From assembly GCA_947174825.1 (NCBI GenBank), contig CAMWKN010000071.1:1-7300 (forward strand): a stretch of 7,300 nt of DNA. The letters are read 5' to 3'. The notes beneath the pieces were generated by a model. That model was given only the letters and a program-made list of their open reading frames with translations. It was not told the DNA's origin and ran no database searches. This stretch comes from an uncultured Clostridium sp. GTDB taxonomy: Bacteria; Bacillota_A; Clostridia; Lachnospirales; Lachnospiraceae. This document shows positions 4,784 to 7,300 of this stretch, one piece after another; the first letter of the stretch is position 1; the number at the start of each line of letters is the position of its first letter. A program made the position numbers and the translations under genes.

Positions 4784-6268
4784 TTATCGACCATAGGTCT
4801 TGCAATATCTTCGCAGCCGCTTGATATCCGGTTCCAAAAACTCTCCCTGTCTCATGCGCCACCGCCAGTTTTTACCAACCGTCGATGGTTCATTCATACG
4901 GGCACGATCATCTAATTCAAAGATATCCTGCATTTGGAAAATAACCGTATCCGCAATGCTGGCGTATGCTGCCCTCTGCATTGCCCTTGGTATCTGGTCT
5001 ATCTGCTTGATGTGCAGATAACGCATTAAAAATTTCAAATCTTTTTTACTTTTATTCTGATAATATCCCATCAAAGTCTGGTTATCATGGGTACCACCAT
5101 ACACAATGCAATTGGCATCCGGATAACTGTGAGGCAGATATTCATTGGAAGCACCTCCGTCAAAAGCAAATTCCAGAATTTTCATTCCCGGCCATCCAGT
5201 CTGGTTAATCAGCTTGCGCACTTCCGGACTGACAATCCCCAGATCTTCTGCAATAATATCCGATCCTTTGGTAGCCTTACGGATAATTTTGGTTAACTTT
5301 TTTCCAGGTCCTTTTTTCCACTCACCTTCTACGGCTGTAGGGCATGTTGCCGGTATGGACCAGTAGTGTACAATTCCAATAAAATGATCAATCCGAATCA
5401 CATCATACAATCTGGCATTGGCTTTCATCCGTTCATACCACCAGGAAAAATGGTCTTTTTCCATTTTCTTCCAGCGATAGAGAGGGTTTCCCCATCTCTG
5501 CCCATCTGCGGAAAAGCAATCTGGTGGAACTCCTGCTACATGGATCGGTTTCTTACGTTCATCCAATTCAAACAGATCCGAATGCGTCCATACATCTGCG
5601 CTATCCAAAGCTACATAGAGTGGAATATCGCCGATAATCCGAATGCCATTCTGGTTCGCATAAGATTTTACCGCTTTCCACTGACGGAAGAAATGATACT
5701 GGCAAAACTTCCAGAATCCAATCTCCTCATGTAAAAGCTCCTGATACCGCTTTACGGCATCCTTTTTACGATAACGGATATTTTCTTCCCACTGTAACCA
5801 CTCTTTACCATCAAAATAAAACTTCAGAGCCATGTACAGGCTGTAATCTTCCAGCCAATAACTATTTTTCTTCTGAAATTTATGAAATCCTATGGTATCC
5901 TCATGTGTACTACGCTCGTATGCCTTATGCAGTAAAGGAAAACGGTTATGATACATAATCGCATAGTCAACACAGGTGGGATCCTCTCCCCATTCATATT
6001 CCAGGATTTCTTCTCTGGTCAGCAATTCGTCCTCCACCAGCAAATCCAGATCAATAAAGTAGGGATTGCCTGCAAAGGCTGAAAAAGACTGGTATGGACT
6101 GTCACCGAAACTGGTAGGTCCCACTGGCAGCACCTGCCAATAGCTCTGTCCAGCCGCCTTTAATTGATCAATAAATTCAAACGCACATTTTCCTAATGTT
6201 CCAATCCCATATGGGGACGGCAAACTGCTAACTGCCAGCAAAATACCGGCACTTCTTCCCTGTTTCAT
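4784..6268 (-). CDS. malQ: 4-alpha-glucanotransferase (amylomaltase, GH77)
   Basis: The protein has 494 aa, the usual length of bacterial amylomaltases. It transfers segments of alpha-1,4-glucan between maltooligosaccharides, releasing glucose, in cytosolic maltodextrin or glycogen use. The N-terminus reads RSAGILLAVSSLPSPYGIG, standard for GH77, followed by YWQVLPVGPTSFGDSPYQS (43-61). The three catalytic acids are in place: nucleophile Asp294 in IRIDHFIG, acid/base Glu341 in IIAEDLG, and Asp395 in GTHDNQT. NEPSTVGKNWRWR (459-471) is the conserved C-terminal loop. The ribosome site TGAGGT (6279-6274) lies just 5 nt before ATG, in the 14-nt gap after fliS, so malQ is probably on the same transcript as fliS. 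No domain is missing. Its placement with flagellar genes is unusual. Confidence 0.97.
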   Translation of the reverse strand: MKQGRSAGILLAVSSLPSPYGIGTLGKCAFEFIDQLKAAGQSYWQVLPVGPTSFGDSPYQSFSAFAGNPYFIDLDLLVEDELLTREEILEYEWGEDPTCVDYAIMYHNRFPLLHKAYERSTHEDTIGFHKFQKKNSYWLEDYSLYMALKFYFDGKEWLQWEENIRYRKKDAVKRYQELLHEEIGFWKFCQYHFFRQWKAVKSYANQNGIRIIGDIPLYVALDSADVWTHSDLFELDERKKPIHVAGVPPDCFSADGQRWGNPLYRWKKMEKDHFSWWYERMKANARLYDVIRIDHFIGIVHYWSIPATCPTAVEGEWKKGPGKKLTKIIRKATKGSDIIAEDLGIVSPEVRKLINQTGWPGMKILEFAFDGGASNEYLPHSYPDANCIVYGGTHDNQTLMGYYQNKSKKDLKFLMRYLHIKQIDQIPRAMQRAAYASIADTVIFQMQDIFELDDRARMNEPSTVGKNWRWRMRQGEFLEPDIKRLRRYCKTYGR

Positions 6269-6282
6269 ATTCTACCTCACTT

Positions 6283-6762
6283 CTAAGCTTTAAACCCTCT
6301 GGATCCTTCGTCCTGATTCATCAACACCTCATCCAACGCTCCTTTGCCATAAGTCAAACCAGCATAGACCTGTTGTGTATTTTGCATAACCGGCCCGGAA
6401 GTGTCCTGCTTTGCTACTTCTGCAAAGCTACTCATCAACCCTCGTATCACACTGCATGCAGCGTCCAAATTAACTGGCTTCTGACGAATTTTGGTGGTGA
6501 TCAACTGCTCATTGACATAACGATATAGTCGAAACAGCTGACCAGACAATTCATACTGGTGATCCAGACTCCCCTTTAACTCCTGCAGATACGCCTGGGC
6601 CTTTGAAATATGTTCCGCTCCGGTATCCGGATCTCCTTCATTATAGCACATTTCTCCTTCTTTGATGGAATCCAGCATTAATTCGTAAATAATTACCACC
6701 AATTCCGTTCGGTTTGCCTGTGCCACTCTGGCTGTATACTCTTTTCTCTGCTCCTTTTGCAT
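6283..6762 (-). CDS. fliS: Flagellin chaperone FliS
   Basis: The protein has 159 aa. In the cytosol FliS binds the C-terminal helix of newly made flagellin, keeps it unpolymerised and delivers it to the type III export gate. The four-helix pattern is recognisable: KEYTARVAQANRTELVVIIYELML (7-30), the HISKAQAYLQELKGSLD segment (51-67), then LFRLYRYVNEQLITTKI (76-92) and a last helix at about 97-118. A tail of roughly 40 residues (VYAGLTYGKGALDEV...) runs beyond the usual 125-135-residue length. ATG 6762 is preferred over ATG 6774: GGAGG (6772-6768) lies 5 nt before it, while the upstream ATG overlaps this site and has no ribosome site of its own. The gene follows flagellin directly, as expected, and precedes malQ by 14 nt. 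Confidence 0.88.
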   Translation of the reverse strand: MQKEQRKEYTARVAQANRTELVVIIYELMLDSIKEGEMCYNEGDPDTGAEHISKAQAYLQELKGSLDHQYELSGQLFRLYRYVNEQLITTKIRQKPVNLDAACSVIRGLMSSFAEVAKQDTSGPVMQNTQQVYAGLTYGKGALDEVLMNQDEGSRGFKA

Positions 6763-6794
6763 CCTATCCTCCATTCTGTATCAAACAACGAAAA

Positions 6795-6837
6795 TGTCCA
6801 AAGCATATCATATGTACAATGCAATACGCTTTGGACA
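6795..6837 (-). terminator. Hairpin between flagellin and fliS, likely leaky terminator
   Basis: A perfect 10-bp stem, TGTCCAAAGC (6795-6804) with GCTTTGGACA (6828-6837), has a 23-nt loop. On the minus strand it is followed by TTTTCGTTGTTT, a broken T-run. It lies 21 bp after the flagellin stop. It would stop most flagellin transcripts or protect their 3' end, with some read-through into fliS. No clear separate fliS promoter is seen between 6763 and 6858. Confidence 0.65.
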
Positions 6838-6858
6838 CCATATTTATTTTACATTTGA

Positions 6859-7300
6859 TTAGCTCTGCAGCAGATTCATAATCTCCTGTGGTCTATTATT
6901 TGCTTGTGTCAACATAGAGGTAGCTGCCTGTGTCAAAACGCTAAGCTGTGTATATTCCGTCATCGCCTCTGCCATATCTGTATCCATAATCCGGGACATA
7001 GCATCTGTCAAGTTCTCGCTGCTGACATCCAAACTATTCTGGGTTGATTCCAAACGGTTCTGGTAAGCACCCAATGCAGAACGAGCCGATGAAACTGTTG
7101 CAATGGCATCATCCAAAATGGTAATCATTGTTGTAGCCCCATGTGCACTGCAGGCATTAACCAGATTCGTTCCTTCGCTATCCCGCAATCCCAAGGTTAA
7201 ACAATCTATTCCTGCAAAATCTACATTCAAAGTCTGATGTTCGTTTGCTCCAATCTGTAATTCCATATATCCAGCATCTTCAACCCGAATCGTACTAGAC
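6859..7300 (-). CDS. Flagellin, C-terminal part (gene continues past the right edge)
   Basis: The last 146 residues are visible; the frame stays open to base 7300, so the 5' part is outside and ATG 7266 is internal. The filament subunit is exported and polymerised. LQIGANEHQTLNVDF matches the conserved region entering the C-terminal D1/D0 helices, and SARSALGAYQNRLESTQNSLD, then DTDMAEAMTEYTQL and QAATSMLTQANNRPQEIMNLLQS form the coiled-coil tail that FliS and the export system recognise. The stop at 6859 follows LLQS, a normal flagellin end. Two cysteines occur in this part (7201-7203 and 7150-7152), uncommon in flagellins. Whether it is the main (fliC/hag) or one of several flagellins cannot be told, so no symbol is given. 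FliS follows directly downstream. Confidence 0.95.
   Translation of the reverse strand, partial: SSTIRVEDAGYMELQIGANEHQTLNVDFAGIDCLTLGLRDSEGTNLVNACSAHGATTMITILDDAIATVSSARSALGAYQNRLESTQNSLDVSSENLTDAMSRIMDTDMAEAMTEYTQLSVLTQAATSMLTQANNRPQEIMNLLQS

Noticed and set aside
5366..5734. 122-aa open frame on the plus strand
   Set aside because: It is antisense to malQ, which has all catalytic residues intact over the same stretch.
6763..6774. FliS start at ATG 6774
   Set aside because: This ATG overlaps the GGAGG that serves ATG 6762 and has no ribosome site upstream.

Overview
The window looks like a chromosomal segment of a motile, Gram-positive anaerobic Clostridia bacterium, most likely a Lachnospiraceae member of the Roseburia/Agathobacter/Eubacterium type. 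This rests on the flagellin and FliS sequences, strong AGGAGG-type ribosome binding sites, moderate-to-low GC, and Clostridia-style architectures such as a coiled-coil MerR protein and a flavodoxin-SCP2 fusion. The species cannot be named from the sequence alone. Gene density and codon use are even. I see no insertion sequence, prophage, CRISPR array, rRNA or tRNA.

Layout, left to right. (1) Bases 1-265 are a divergent control region. A minus-strand promoter (156-184) drives a gene beginning at or just beyond the left edge, through a leader of about 140 nt that can fold into nested stems. To the right is a small secreted Ig-like (BIG2) protein (266-721, +). (2) A bidirectional terminator (773-802) separates it from a convergent minus-strand pair: a membrane protein of unknown function (1613-2302, GTG start), then a MerR-type DNA-binding protein with a long coiled-coil tail (841-1554). 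(3) A divergent promoter region (2303-2551) leads into a plus-strand operon: rhomboid protease (2552-3175), a flavodoxin-fold/SCP2 fusion overlapping it by ATGA (3172-4173), and a HIT-family nucleotide hydrolase (4209-4640). (4) A dense palindromic terminator block (4664-4750) lies between this operon and the convergent minus-strand genes. (5) These are, in transcription order, flagellin (C-terminal part only, entering from the right edge), the flagellin chaperone FliS, and 4-alpha-glucanotransferase MalQ. MalQ starts 14 nt after fliS stops.

Functional picture. The right end couples flagellar filament export (flagellin and its chaperone) to an alpha-glucan metabolism gene in one transcriptional direction. 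The central operon combines membrane proteolysis, a putative flavoprotein/lipid-binding protein and nucleotide hydrolysis. It resembles a housekeeping cluster more than a defence or mobile system. The most unusual non-coding signal is the nested-hairpin leader at the left edge. I did not find a clearly new multi-gene system, and most genes here are ordinary core genes.
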